In this document: piece by piece, positions 24,189 to 35,592 of the stretch
How the letters are laid out: each line of letters begins with the position of its first letter
How positions within the stretch are numbered: position 1 is the stretch's first letter
DNA from: Paramarasmius palmivorus
Taxonomy: Eukaryota > Basidiomycota > Agaricomycetes > Agaricales > Marasmiaceae
Direction: 5' to 3'
Length of the DNA: 64,000 nt
Assembly: GCA_037176845.1 (NCBI GenBank)
Contig: JAYKXP010000208.1
Location: forward strand, 1-64,000
Translations under genes and position numbers: made by a program
Notes under the pieces: generated by a model
Told to the model about the DNA's origin: nothing
The model's input: the letters and a program-made list of their open reading frames with translations, nothing else
Database searches by the model: none

Positions 24189-24304
24189 GGTACCACGTCT
24201 CCGATTTCCATTCATTATCTTTCCTCTGTGCCGCTTTGGAAGGGATGGCAGCATTTGTTACTTTGTAAGTAGCTTCGTCTCGTGACGTGAATTACCGCTG
24301 ATCA

Positions 24305-26105
24305 ATGTCACGCAAAAGACCTCACACCGCGTTAACCCCCGTGTATGATGCTCTTCCTGTCGACAACCTTTTCAGTGCTCGGAAGGTGTCTTCCGCTGTT
24401 TATCATAGAATCGAAGAGTACACTTCCATCACCTTTGGGCTTAATCGTTTATATGGTTCCTTCTTCTCCTCTACCGAAGAAATTAGCCAGTTTCGTTTGG
24501 TTCAGCATGAAAGTCGAGGGTTGGTTTCGGGAACTTCGTTGGTGTATGTTTTGTCTCGGTCAGGTTTTCCTTTGATGGACTTGGATATCTTCCTTCCGGA
24601 TGATTGCCTGAAGAAAGTCGGCCTCTTTCTGCTTCGTGCTGGCTATCGATGTTCGCCGGTGCAAGTGGATTCGGATGACTCTGGGCTGTTGCTCGCCCAA
24701 CAGGAATCAGCCTTCTTGGAGATGCTCGCTACTGGTGTCAGGCGTGCCGAAAATTTGGTGGTCTTAGAAGGGTACGAAGACAGCGATGTTTCTTCCGTTT
24801 TTGTTTTCGAGAAAACAGATGGAAGAAAGATTCAGCTCATTGGGACTAAAACGGAACCGATTCAAGTGGTCCTTGGTTTTTACTCCAGTGGGTGTTACCT
24901 TTTCTGTTGCGTAGTATGTTTTGATCTCACAGAACTGCTAGCTCTTATCATGAATTTCGCAACTGCCAATGAAATCATTTCGTTGTATCCAATCACGTCC
25001 TTCGTCGATCATTCTGCGCTTTATTTGCGCGACATAACCCCTCCTCTTGATGTTGCCAAGAAACGTTATGAGGAGATGGGGTGGGGTTCGATGACTATGG
25101 TGTCAGCCCGTACGTCGTTGGATTCTGACGATGAGTTGTCATTCAAGACACGTTGGGTTGGGGATCGTCACTGCTGGGTAGTTCCACTGCCGCCTTTGCC
25201 AGAACTCGATGAACAACCGGACGGTTACAAGATGCTCAGGGTTGCTTCTTGGCTTTTGCATTCACCTGCTCCGAACGTTTTGCAGATGGTCAGGAATAGA
25301 TTGGATGCGGATGCGATGCGAGGCCAGTTCGCTATTGTATGGAAGGAGGATGAGGCATTGTGGACTTACAATTGCTTTCGCAATATGGAAGGTCGATTCC
25401 GATGGGTTACTGCTGCGTCAGAAGGCTTTCTCGCGGTGGACGGTATGGATGGTGATGCGTATGTATATCTTTTCCTGCGTTGACTGTAGCTCTGATGTCG
25501 GTTATTGCTAGTCAGGAATCGGACGACCTGGATCTGGATCGCGCTGAGTGGGCTTGCATTTCCAGCCGTGTCTCGCCTAACGATATGCAAGTCTTGATCG
25601 TTTGGGTGTAGAGCTGAATCTGATTGTATCCCTTCTTAGGTTTATAGCTCCGGATGGCCAGCTACATGAAGACCTTGTTCGCTTTCTGGATCGATTGTAT
25701 CCTGTCCTCGATGGCAGGTATAGAGAGAATTTCGTTTTGGAGCACTTGCGAGAGGAGTTTGGTTGTGCTTTCCAACAATATAGCGTAATTGGCGATCACG
25801 TTCATCATCCTACCGGACGCACGGTTACTGTGATTCTTCAGTGTTTGGAGGAAGTGTTGACCGTTGCAAGATGTGACGATATTGAAGTATGTCTCTGGTC
25901 TTTTATTGCGTGCCGCCATAAGCTGACGGACTGTTAGTTTACAGTGGAGTTCTCTTTCGATTGGGACCGCGACCGTGTGTGGACCGCTTTTAAGATATCT
26001 GTGCCGGATGGGGAGGCACAAAGAATCACGGATGATATTTCTCATTGGCCTAAGGAGGAGTTCAAAGCTGCTAATCTTGAAGTATTCGTTGCAAGTTATG
26101 CGTGA
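24305..26105 (+). CDS. Nucleotidyltransferase-fold-like protein, copy B
   Basis: Homologue of copy A with the same order of modules. GLVSGTS and MDLDIFL (Asp92, Asp94) give the Gx...DhDh motif; the later acidic position is Gln in KIQLIGTK. A 54-base phase-1 intron (24888-24941) sits exactly where copy A has one (YST / LIMNFATANEIISLYP). Its length is a multiple of three and it has no stop, so the frame also stays open through it. The middle stretch (LSFKTRWVGDRHCWVVPLPP) matches copy A (LSLKTRWIGDGHCWVIKLPP). After an acidic linker come the helical module (about 25640-25885; RLYPVL ... HHPTGRTVTVILQCLEEV ... CDDIEV) and the final module (about 25940-26105; VEFSFDWDRDRVWTAFKI). Role unknown; adjacent to genes E and H3. 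Confidence 0.6.
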
Positions 26106-26291
26106 ACGTAGAAACAGTCTTGAATGTACTCGCTTGATATAATTAGCAGACGATGTTTGTTCTGAGATGCTGCACTGTTCGAACGTAAATAGGAGGCATG
26201 CGGAACCGAATTGTGCCAAGAGACTCAGACAGGCATGGTCATGTGCCTTTGTACACGTGCGGCGACATTCTCTGTCTTTCCCATTTCTTCG

Positions 26292-27276
26292 ATGAGTACT
26301 CGTTTCGAGTTCACTGCTCCTGCTACTGTGAGTGCTTTTAACTGGTCCAGCTAAGGTTTACTCATATCGCATGTTAGAATTTCACAGGTAGTGATGTCGG
26401 AGAGAGGATACCGGTGTCGTGTTATGCCTGCTCTCAAAACAGCGAAAAACAAGACCTGATTAGTCGATACGAGAAAATCATAGCGTGTGAGTGATATAGA
26501 TACTCGCGGTTGCGTTTCTTGATGAGTTACAGCAAAGGAGGAGGCTATCAAGAAGTTAACGGGTCTGTTGTCGCAGCTAAACATGGCTTCATCAAATCAT
26601 TCAGCGAAGATGGGGGCGAGGTCAGTAAGAGCTGTTATCTGTCGCATGCAAGACGAGGCTAATTTATGTTTGTGAGTCGAAGAACCGCTGTTGAGAATAC
26701 TTTCAGGATGATACCTGCTGGCAATAGTGCAATCCCTTGTATGTTTGCCACCGAAGGTGATTGGATTCTTTCGTTCACTGAAGGTTTGACTGATCTCTTT
26801 TTTTTAGACTGGGAGAGTAAGCTAGACGGTACTACTCAACTCATGTTCTCTGCCATCTCGCTTGCGACCGGTTTGCGTATTATTGGAGTAAACGTGATTG
26901 CGGAGTCGCCTGAAGGAATCGCAGAATACGAAGTGCGATGTATGCTTTCCGCCGCTGGAAGAGACGGCATACAAGATACGTTTTGTCAGCATTCGCTATC
27001 GATGTTTTTGGTAACCTGCTAACCCAATCTCAAAGGCCACCACTTTAAACTGTTTTTCAGGTTTCGCGTGATGGAAGACCGCAATCCTGGAGGGTATTCC
27101 TGTGGTATGCAGCGAGTCGTGGATTATGATCCCTACAGATTGGATGAACTGAAAATTCCAATGACGCAGAGAGTCACTCGCTATTGTGTTTCCAGTAGCA
27201 TCCCTCTTGAAAGTCTGTGTTACTTTTTCTTCGATATGGCGAGTGCATTTTCCTCTGCTGCTGCGGACAAAATCTA
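26292..27276 (+). CDS. Orphan gene E
   Basis: Likely exons: MSTRFEFTAPAT at 26292, then KEEAIKKLTGLLSQLNM (about 26534-26620), a longer exon (about 26710-27008; GLTDLFFLDWESKLDG ... VIAESPEGIAEYEVRC), then a last exon after 27060. Two frames are open after the last intron, one ending at about 27130 and one at 27276, so the C-terminus is unsettled. No family recognised. It lies between NT-like copy B and small helical copy H3 on the same strand. Confidence 0.4.
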
Positions 27277-27365
27277 GTTTAGTGGGACAACTTACGTACT
27301 TTACTCGTTGAAACCAATTTTTACGTAACTGCAGCAAACTCATATGTTTCTCTTTGCCAACTGCC

Positions 27366-28365
27366 ATGTGTTCGCTACGCTTGCCCGCTTTTTCTTCTCT
27401 TCTTTCTGACAATGAATCATCCAATGTTCTTCCCGACAGTTCGACTGTGGACGAAAATATCGATCCTTGTGATGTTTCGCTCGTGCAAGCAATGCCGTGG
27501 TTCACTGGTGTCGTTCTGCGTGACGAGCAGCGATTTAGTATGTTACCGGTCGAAATCCATGTAAGTGGCTCACCGTGTTACTCCGTTCAATGTGCTGCTG
27601 ACGCCTTGGTACTTTGTTTTTCCTTTGTACTAGGTAATGGCTACTGGACTTCTTCGGGAATTTCATCAATGTTGCTGTAAACCAATTGTGCGGGAAATAG
27701 CAGGAAACCGAACATGGTTGTCACCAAACCAGAAAACTGCAGAGCCGCTCCCTTCCCTTCTTTTCGGTCTAAAAATGCTGGATATATGTTGTTTGATTGG
27801 TGGCAGCAGCCTTGAACCAAGTCGGTGCACTGTAGAAACTTCAAGTTCAGCTACACCCAATAGCGTCCCTCGTACAATCTTTCAAGGAAGTACAGGAAAA
27901 TTGGTACGTGGCAGCGATCTTATATATGTAATGCTTAAAGGCTGAAAAGATGATCTCTTCATTTTTTTCCCCTCGTGGATGTAATAGAGAGGAATTCGCT
28001 CGTTGTCAGATCGTCGAGGATGGCCTCAATCCTTACTCAGCATGCACGCGCTCGTGAACACTGCAATCACATATCCTACTAGAATCTCCGTCAATCCCGG
28101 GGAGCTCGAAATGAGCAATTCGCAACGGTTGGCGCTGACTGCTATTCGAATACTGGAATCCCTCGCAGAAGATCGCTCGGCTTCCGTGCTACAAAAGGCA
28201 GCGCGGAATATGGAAGCAGCAGCACTGTTTATTAACTATATGTTACAGGTGTGTCTAATGGTGGATTCATTTTGGTGTCTCACGCGCTCACTAATTGAAG
28301 GGATACTTTGATTTCCCACCAACAACCAAAGTTATGGTCAGTGAATTGAGCAGGTGAGTGAGATC
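27366..28365 (+). CDS. Diverged small helical family protein, copy H3
   Basis: Exon 1 (27366-27560, phase 0) ends with MLPVEIH and continues after an intron ending near 27633 with VMATGLLREFHQCC. This aligns with VSVPIHMEFFNRLVERY of copy H1. Later coding includes KLQVQLHPIASLVQSFKEV (about 27835-27895), equivalent to LHIQRDFPSVPLLTERF, and MSNSQRLALTAIRILESLAE (about 28110-28170), equivalent to LSTSQLWAVEVVRME in H1 and NTHLWAAALVRILDEL in H2. The gene seems to have more introns than H1 and H2, and some borders are unclear; coding may extend to about 28.7 kb. It could be a decaying copy. Confidence 0.35.
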
Positions 28366-28881
28366 CTCAAGCCCTTTGCGATACTCAATGTCCTCCAGAG
28401 TAGCTGACAGGGAGAATACGTCATCGGATATTGTGGCTAAGTTACCGTCGACGACGATACTTCGGCAGGCTTTGCTGCTAGCACTTTCTGTTTCGCCCTT
28501 GATACTTCTCTGTGATATAAATCCGTTGTCCAATAGTCTGTCGAGGCTACAAATGCTTAGGGTGGGTGGTATTCAGTCCATGGGTGCTGTTGCAAGACTC
28601 GAGTATATCCTTTGGTTTTCAGGCCTGGTATCACTATGGCTCAGCAAGACCAGCTGTAGTCAGGCGCGTCGAAATATTGCTTTGGGATCAATTGTTTGCT
28701 ATATCGAGAGGCCTGCTGACCAGCTCTGACGCCTTGACGAGCTTTTTGCGGAGTGTGTTACCGCTACTCCCTCTCGCGAAATCAGAATCTAATTTCTTCA
28801 ACCCTTGTGCGTGTGGAATTGTTCTATACTTTCAGCTCCGCTGATGGTTGTGTAGCACTCGGTATTAGCGGTTCCGTACCA

Positions 28882-31151
28882 ATGGCGTTATCTTCCGAAG
28901 AAAGGCGCGTTTCGAAACGTTTTTTAGAAATGGCGGTAGCGAACGACGAGCACCCAAATGAAACAGTTTCCCGTTCCGCAGCAACATCGCAAGTACCCGC
29001 CGAGTCTTGCGAGCTGTCAAGCTTGCTCCAGGAGGATTTATGGAAGAGCGGCGAAAGCAGCTTCAATGACGAGCAAAACACTACTTTTGCGGTGATTCAA
29101 TGTAATCGACCAGCCAAGGAGTCCTCAGACATCCCGGGAGATGAAGGAGATGATGAAATGCCAATGTCGTTGGACTCCTGCGACACTCAATCACGTTTAT
29201 CAACCGATGTCCGGGCCGATACATGCACGGTGAACCGTGATTCTCCCTGCCTTTCGCGAAGATTGGACGAAGCTAGTCTGAAATCAGTAATAGATTTTCT
29301 TACTTCCATAGACCTAGCTTACTGACAGCAATTTAGAAGGTTTGCGGCGAAGCTTATCTGGTGGTATCCCCAGATGGGAGATCTTGCACGTACTGGCCGT
29401 CGTTTTATGTGAGTGCTTCGTGTTCCTTCTTGAAAGTTTCCTTCGATTCTGAGGATCATACCAAGTCTATAGATGAGCTTGACGCTCTGGACCATCTTAT
29501 ACGGCGATCGAACTTTTATCAGTTGGAGAATGGCAATGAGTTGCATTTTGTTCAGGTCACTGCTCCCGATATATGTTGCGATACAGTAGCAGAACAGGTG
29601 TCTGCTGCCGTGTGCGGTTCTCCTGTTCTTCACGTTACAACGTTGACGCGGGAAGAATACCTGAACCTGGAAATGTATGCATCCCTGTCTCCGCTCTTTT
29701 CGTCTGGGATCATCCTAGTTTTGGGTGTCGGTCCTGCAGGGAGCAACGCTGATATCGACATATGTGCGCTGTCTTCTGTGGGTTCCTGTAGTACCTTGCG
29801 CAAAGCAATTGGTGAGTATCCGCAGCTGCGTATAGATCAGATGCTGATTGAATGTAGATGTCTCTTTGCGAGAACGAGCTGCCGGAGAGTCAAAATGTTT
29901 TGTGTTTGCCTCGTTTGCAGAATTCATGCACCAGGTAGATGCAGGTGAACACGGAAAGATTTTATATTTTCCCAGTGTACCCGACATCGGCAGCGGAAAG
30001 GAGATCACTCTCTCCCTGCATACCGATCTATACTCTCGACGGTATTCGTTGGACTTTGCGGAGATTAAGAACGTCGAATTGGCAGAGGATCTTAGGTGGC
30101 ATTTCGTCGCCACAGGCAATGCGTCGCACTCGTTGGATATGTCCCCTGATGGTTTTGACCTGGAGTTCGTCGTGGAGTTGGGTTCGATACTATTGTTTTT
30201 GGGTGTTGATGCTGCAGATCCGATATCAGCCGCAACATTAGGAGATTTGCATTTCAATGTAGGGAGTGTGTTGTGTGAGATGCCAGACACGATCGGACTG
30301 TTATTATTACAAGGCGACAAGATGTACGCAATCGTTCTATGATCCTTTTCTTTTGGCTAACTTGAATCACTAGCATGATTCGAGCTGGAATACCATATTG
30401 TTTGGTAACGCTGGAACCCACAATCTGCCGCGGGGCTTACTTTTATTCGACTTCCACCTTAGAACACAGTCTTTGGGCAATAGTCCACCAGCACTTTCGA
30501 TCCGAGGAAGGGGCGGGACTCCGCGATGTAAATCGATCGTTGCTGTGGGCGATTTTACTACACTGGCACGATTGGATTGTGCATCTAGCAGATCAATTCT
30601 TCTCGTTGCGCAAGCAGATATCGGCGATTCGTCTCCACCTTCCTGATGTGCTGACATTCGATGGATTGGCTCAAATCTTCTCGTTATTCACTATAATGGA
30701 ACTTTCTGACCTGTTTCAACACGAATGTTCAATGGATGCCAGTCGCCGCCATTCGTTTCATTGGGCCAGGAAATCTCGGTCGTATACTCGGGAAATAGTG
30801 GAAGTAATGGATTCCCGTGTTGCTGTAATCGTAACTTGCAGCGGCACCCGCTCGTGTCTTCGCATTTCGGACCTGTGGGAGCATTTCTTTACTCAACAGT
30901 GTGTTGCAATAGTAGCTGCATCCCACAAATCCGCTCCTTGGAGAGCCTCCAATGAAGATACGAAGGCACACGTATTGGCAGTGCTATCAGAAGGAAATCG
31001 GAACATGCTCCAGAAGACAGAGGATTTATTAGCTGGGAAGTCCTCAGCGTTTGGGCTCTGGAATGATCTTATACTACATCCTGACGAATGTCGTTCCATG
31101 AAGTGGGCATTTGAATATTCCGCGTACTCTTTGCACCTGTCTAGTCGGTGA
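28882..31151 (+). CDS. JmjC-like protein with altered metal ligands
   Basis: Chained exons: an acidic Ser-rich N-terminus from ATG 28882, CGEAYLVVSPDGR (about 29340 on), a long exon to about 29810, then VDAGEHGKILYFPSVPDIG ... LRWHFVATGNASHSLDMS, and after an intron at about 30322-30373 the junction QGDKIMIRAGIPYCLVTLEP with ICRGAYFYSTSTLEHSLWA. This order matches an uncharacterised JmjC-like mushroom family as I remember it (MRW.(L/I)AATxGA..., HxD, then (R/K)PGTPH and GGHFYSTST). Here the HxD position is not conserved and the second His is Tyr (GIPY), so Fe(II)-dependent hydroxylation looks lost. The last exon (to 31151) is a helical C-terminal region. Start and first introns are uncertain. 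Confidence 0.5.
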
Positions 31152-31348
31152 TCGCCTAATGTGTGTATAATATATTTGCATCCATGGAGCCAATAATGTA
31201 TACTATGAAACGTTTTCCTATGTAGTTCGTCCAATCTCGTCCATCTTAGAAACGAAATCTCCTGTGTAGCTATCTTTAAGCTCTTTGGACAACTGGCTTC
31301 GTTAACATGACCGAAATTTAGCGAAAAAGGTGGTAACAACGAAAAACT
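31152..31348. other. Convergent intergenic spacer
   Basis: About 200 bases between the stops of the JmjC-like gene (plus) and the F-box-like copy L (minus). Non-coding; presumably holds both 3' ends. Confidence 0.5.
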
Positions 31349-32497
31349 CTAAGCAGGGTAAAGAGTAACCAAATACTGCTGCTGGCGGTGGTAGAATATA
31401 TTGCGGTTTAGTTCTCGATTGCGTATGTATTCTTTCGCGCTGTCCCAAAAACGCCTATCGGTAGGTGGACGGGTATCCGCAAAAGCGAGCTCCGCAAAAA
31501 TCCCGAATCCAGGGATATCTCGAAAGACGTGCAGCTGCTCGCGATTTTCCATAGGTAATATCACATCTTGGTGAAACCGATATTTGAACCCATTGTTACT
31601 GGCTGGAGCTGTAGGCGTCCAAAATATAGCGATAACCGATGCGTGTTTGGGAGGCTTGACAGCGGAAAGGAAATTGTGGAGATTGAACTCCCAGCTTTTA
31701 TGATTGGCAAGATGATAACCAACGTTAGTGACCTTCGACAAATAGCTGTAATCGAAAGTGGGTCCATTGAAGTCGGGAGTATTGCATTCGAAATCCATGA
31801 ACACGTGTTTCAGCGCAGGCCACGGAGCGGGCGGTATGGAGAGCTCCGCTGCTCCTACTGTGGTTTTCTTGAATCGCCGGTACCCTTCGATGAGGCGCGT
31901 TTGGAACCAAATAGCACTGTCGGGTGTGAACAGATAGTTGTGATACGTGCGAACGCGCTGAAGTCGTGGATATACGTTCGAGCGAAACGCGGCATGCAAT
32001 TGTGGGTGAACGGGTAATAACAACACAACGGCAATGACTGATGGAGCTGCGGCAGATAACAGGTGTGCAGCCTGGTGTGGAATGTGGCGGAGTTTGTAAC
32101 TCAGGTAAGGAAACGGCTCCTTTGCGGTCGGAAACAGGATGATGCATATCTCTTCGATGTGATCAGCGAGTCGTGGCTTGGCTAGCAGTGTGGTATGAAG
32201 CCGCTGCAGCGCTGAATGATTGTTGATTTGGATTTTCTTGTAGACCAACGACAAGAGCCTGGGAGGAGGTGAGGCAGATTGACGAAGGATTGCAGTAGGC
32301 ACGTACTCTCCAAGATACTCCTTTCCTAACACTAGATAGCTTGTTATTTTTTGACCTTTTCTCAAGGCATCCGCTATCAACGGCTTCAACACTAGCATGA
32401 GAGCATAGTAGTGTAACCTTGGGGGATTGTCAGGTGAATTCCTTTCTATATCTGGGGTCGTTTTTGGGATCGGAGAGACGATATCTGACATTGTCAT
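31349..32497 (-). CDS. F-box/LRR-like protein, copy L
   Basis: Continuous reading of 382 codons from MTMSDIVSPIP. A 48-base GT-AG stretch (32306-32259) sits at the same place and phase 2 as the introns of copies K and M. Its removal joins YLGE to LLSLVYKKIQI, as in LDS / LLAVLYQRIRI of copy K. It is in frame without a stop, so both spliced and unspliced forms are readable. The body matches copy K: YPRLQRVRTYHNYLF, WPALKHVF, TPDFNGPTFDYSYL, NLHNFLSAVKPPKHASVIAI. Probably a leucine-rich-repeat-type recognition protein with a weak F-box; function inferred only. Confidence 0.6.
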   Translation of the reverse strand: MTMSDIVSPIPKTTPDIERNSPDNPPRLHYYALMLVLKPLIADALRKGQKITSYLVLGKEYLGEYVPTAILRQSASPPPRLLSLVYKKIQINNHSALQRLHTTLLAKPRLADHIEEICIILFPTAKEPFPYLSYKLRHIPHQAAHLLSAAAPSVIAVVLLLPVHPQLHAAFRSNVYPRLQRVRTYHNYLFTPDSAIWFQTRLIEGYRRFKKTTVGAAELSIPPAPWPALKHVFMDFECNTPDFNGPTFDYSYLSKVTNVGYHLANHKSWEFNLHNFLSAVKPPKHASVIAIFWTPTAPASNNGFKYRFHQDVILPMENREQLHVFRDIPGFGIFAELAFADTRPPTDRRFWDSAKEYIRNRELNRNIFYHRQQQYLVTLYPA

Positions 32498-32949
32498 GGT
32501 GGTGCGAGACGAGCTTCTTGAATTGCCGTTGTCAGGTGATTCACGCAAATCAGTCACATGTTTTCCTTTGTGTGTTGCCGCACAAATTTTCCTTTCGTGC
32601 TCTCATCTTCAACACCTTGGTGCTACACCTGCGACTAGTACTCGAATATTCGCTCGATGGGGCTTGGATTAGTGGAGACGGGTACGCAGCTTGCGTCTAA
32701 GTTGTGGTGACTTGCGTACACTGCGGGGTTTCTTGCAGAGTTCGAAGCTCTTCTGAGTTCCCGGCTGAGCTTGAAGTTCGTTGGAACTGGTTGCAAATTT
32801 CAGCGAAAAATCTTCGTACTTCGGTTTTTCCTGCAGGTGAGGTTCTTTCTAGTGATAACAGTGGTGCAACAATCATGTGTACATAACTGTTTGAACAGGT
32901 CCATTTACATATCGGTGTTTCTCGGGAGTCTGCCAAGCTCAAGAAGTCA
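32498..32949. other. Intergenic spacer
   Basis: Between the start of copy L and the stop of the oxygenase-like gene, both on the minus strand. Plus-strand open stretches of 60-90 codons here have no motif. No clear TATA box was seen for copy L. Confidence 0.45.
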
Positions 32950-34552
32950 TCACTGATACTCGGAATCAGAATCGTCTGAACTGGTGTCTACCTCAGCATC
33001 CTCGCCCAAACTGTTATCTCTGTACCCTTCCAGAAAACATTGACCAGCTGCTTCCGCCGCAGAGATCTGCCGAGCTCTGTATTTCTCAAATACGCCTCCG
33101 ATTCGAGTTGACGTGACGATTGCCAACCCAGACTGGATAAATTGGGGATTCTGGTCGAGCGGCGAAACGTTTTGCAAGCTCGTGGCATGGAAGTCTGCAG
33201 GTTGCCAAGCCACGAGGGTATTCGAGGCTGCTTGCACTCGAATTCGGTAGCGGCAGTTATAGAAATGGCCGCCGTCGGTTGTTTTCCCTTTACGGCCTGT
33301 TGTCCAAGATATAGCCCATTTATGGGGTTGAGATTCATTGTGGGTTGCACTATTTATCTCCAAATTAGTTGTACTAATGGACGCAAGCAGTAGATTCCAC
33401 TTGCCGAGCGTAATTCCTGGCAAATACGCCACAAGGGGGTGCCATTGCAGCATTTCGGAATGTAGCCCACCCACCGTCTATCGGAACAGTGTATTGCCCT
33501 GTCGGACCACTTCCATCTTCGCCGACATCCATTCTATGTATTCCAGAAGTTTCGATGAAGCGCTCAATGTCCTCAATTACTACTGCCGGTAGAATACCTC
33601 GGCACATATTCCACATCAACGCGAATGCAGATGCCCCTTCTCGCGCCAATTTGTGGGCCTCTGTTTCGGCGGTTTTTTTCAAGAGGTTCCGAACCCAGTG
33701 GAATTGAGGCGCTGAACGTGCTCCTGCGCTCCACCCTGCCATAACGATGGATCCCGCATCTTCGAGCTGCAGCTGATCTGTTAGCCTTTATATTTACTCT
33801 AGCCAAAGGCAACATACCCGAATCGACTTCCGATCCCCCACGTTTCTATTTGCAACGTCGTCCGCCCATTTAAGCAGTTCTTCTGACAAGCAAAAGTTGC
33901 GAATCACGAGCATTACGAGGTTCCCGTCGCCATCGACAAACTTTGCGCTTTCCTCGGGCTTCACATCGAATCGCAGCTCTTTCTCTTTCACGAAATGCAT
34001 CGGTTTTCGCTTGTTTCGCTTGTCGGGAAGGTCGCCCTTGGTGATGTGTTGCCGCCATTTCCGACCTGCAGATTTGGAATCGTATATCCAGCGGTGGCGC
34101 TTGGGGTATTCGTTTTCTTTGATGTAGCTAGTCGCGACATACGTCGAAATGGAGGAGTAGATCTCCCTCGCGCGGCGAATTGTCAATGGGTCGTCCGGAT
34201 TTAGCAAGACGTCTTTGACAATGTTATAGCGCTGCCAAGCGCGGCTACTTGCAGCCCGCTGCCTGTTTGCAATCGATTCTGAGATTGCCGCAGGCCGTTC
34301 CCTTGCTGGAAGTTTGTTGAACCACGAAAGGTAGTCGCTAATAATTCGGTGGGCTGGTGGTGAAGTAGGATAGGCTTTCCTTGTGAAACGCAGGACAGTA
34401 GGCGCAAAAAGGGAGCTGGTTTGGTCGGGTGATGCTGGATCCTCGAATTCGAGGCGTAGTGCTGCTGCTTCAGAGGTATTTCCAGCGAAAAGTTTCGTGA
34501 ATCGCTGGAATCCCTTTCGGCGAGCTTTCTTCCTCTGGATTTTGTTTGACAT
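32950..34552 (-). CDS. 2OG-Fe(II)-oxygenase-like protein
   Basis: Exons 34552-33818, 33772-33527 and 33477-32950 join in frame through introns of 45 and 49 bases and give 502 residues. The N-terminal 245 residues are basic and helical (RWIYDSKSAGRKWRQHITKG). The C-terminal part reads like the jelly-roll core of a dioxygenase: LHSEMLQWHPLVAYLPG, then THNES (His373, Glu375), then GGHFYNCRYRIRV, ADFHATSL (His424) and SGLAIVTSTRIGG (Arg452). Many mushroom proteins have this order with HxD in place of HNE; the group is often compared to TET/JBP-like enzymes, which is memory rather than a search result. HxE instead of HxD is unusual. An acidic tail (DTSSDDSDSEYQ) ends the protein. Further upstream exons up to 35532 are possible. 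Confidence 0.5.
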
Positions 34553-34649
34553 TCGGCAGGAAGGAGATGCACATGCCAACAGGCCCCTCTTGCTGTCTTA
34601 ACAGGCCTAATAAAACGTGGAAACATGCAGGAATGCGCGAGGCTGCCAC

Positions 34650-35532
34650 TTAGCTGGAAAAAACCTTTCCCAGAGATGCTGTGCCGCTGTAAGATTCAGT
34701 GCTGCAGCATGTAATCATCCAGCTCTGTACTGGAGCGCAACTAAATGGTGATTGGATCCGGTCCGCTGGCACTTGCCGCATTTGACTCGGCCCACTTACC
34801 TTCGGTGAATTCAGTTCAACCAGTATGGCACCAGTCGGCATTCTCTCCGCTACTAGGGCACTCTCGATCATTCGATGCAATTTCGGGTGTTCAGAGCTTG
34901 GTGTTGGAATCTGGGGCGTTGGACTCTGGGATGTACTGCAGATCTCGGAAACATCCGCTCCGAATTTGCGCGCTGTTTTTGGAGTACCTATTTCTGAGTA
35001 CCTGTTCTGCGCTCGCATGGTCTTAGTAGCACGTTTGGTTTCGGGGAATCGGCCTTACCACGCAAAATGCGTTTCCGATCGGAACGTATAGCCAAATACC
35101 GAATTTGGAGTCATTTTCTCTAGCACGAATGGCCGCCGGTTCCGCGAAGTCCAATTTGGAAGATCGCGCCGGATTACTACAATCTGATAAAAAGGGACTG
35201 CGCTCTTTCGCAGCTTCTACCTGAAGCACACTTCATTACTAAATGAACGCTGTCATTCGCCGGGTCTTGCTGCCGTGCGTTGCTGCACCAGTAGCCACTT
35301 GGGGTAGGTTCATATTGTGGGGGTACTCCTGGTTTGAGCTGATTACTGGTTCGTTCAGGTGATTCGAGCCGCTGCTTTCCAGCAAACTCTCTGCAGCATC
35401 TACCAGAACGTCATGCGTTTGGCTGCTTTGGAAACCTGCCCGTTTCAAAGTTCTGCGTGCACCGCTCCCTTGCCATCTATTCACTGCAGGATGAAATCGA
35501 ATCGGGTTGGTCTTCGGTTTGAAATGTCGCAC
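34650..35532 (-). CDS. Possible upstream exons or separate orphan gene
   Basis: Minus-strand open stretches occur in order: FHPAVNRWQGSGARRTLKRA (35532 to about 35250), KLDFAEPAAIRARENDSKF (about 35220-35080) and IGTPKTARKFGADVSEICS (about 34990-34750). GT-AG boundaries can be drawn between them. They could be N-terminal exons of the oxygenase-like gene just downstream on the same strand or an independent small gene. No domain recognised. Confidence 0.25.
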
Positions 35533-35592
35533 GGATAAATCGGACTCATTTTATGCATTCCAGGGAGGCTGCTTGGATGTATACCGCTGTTT

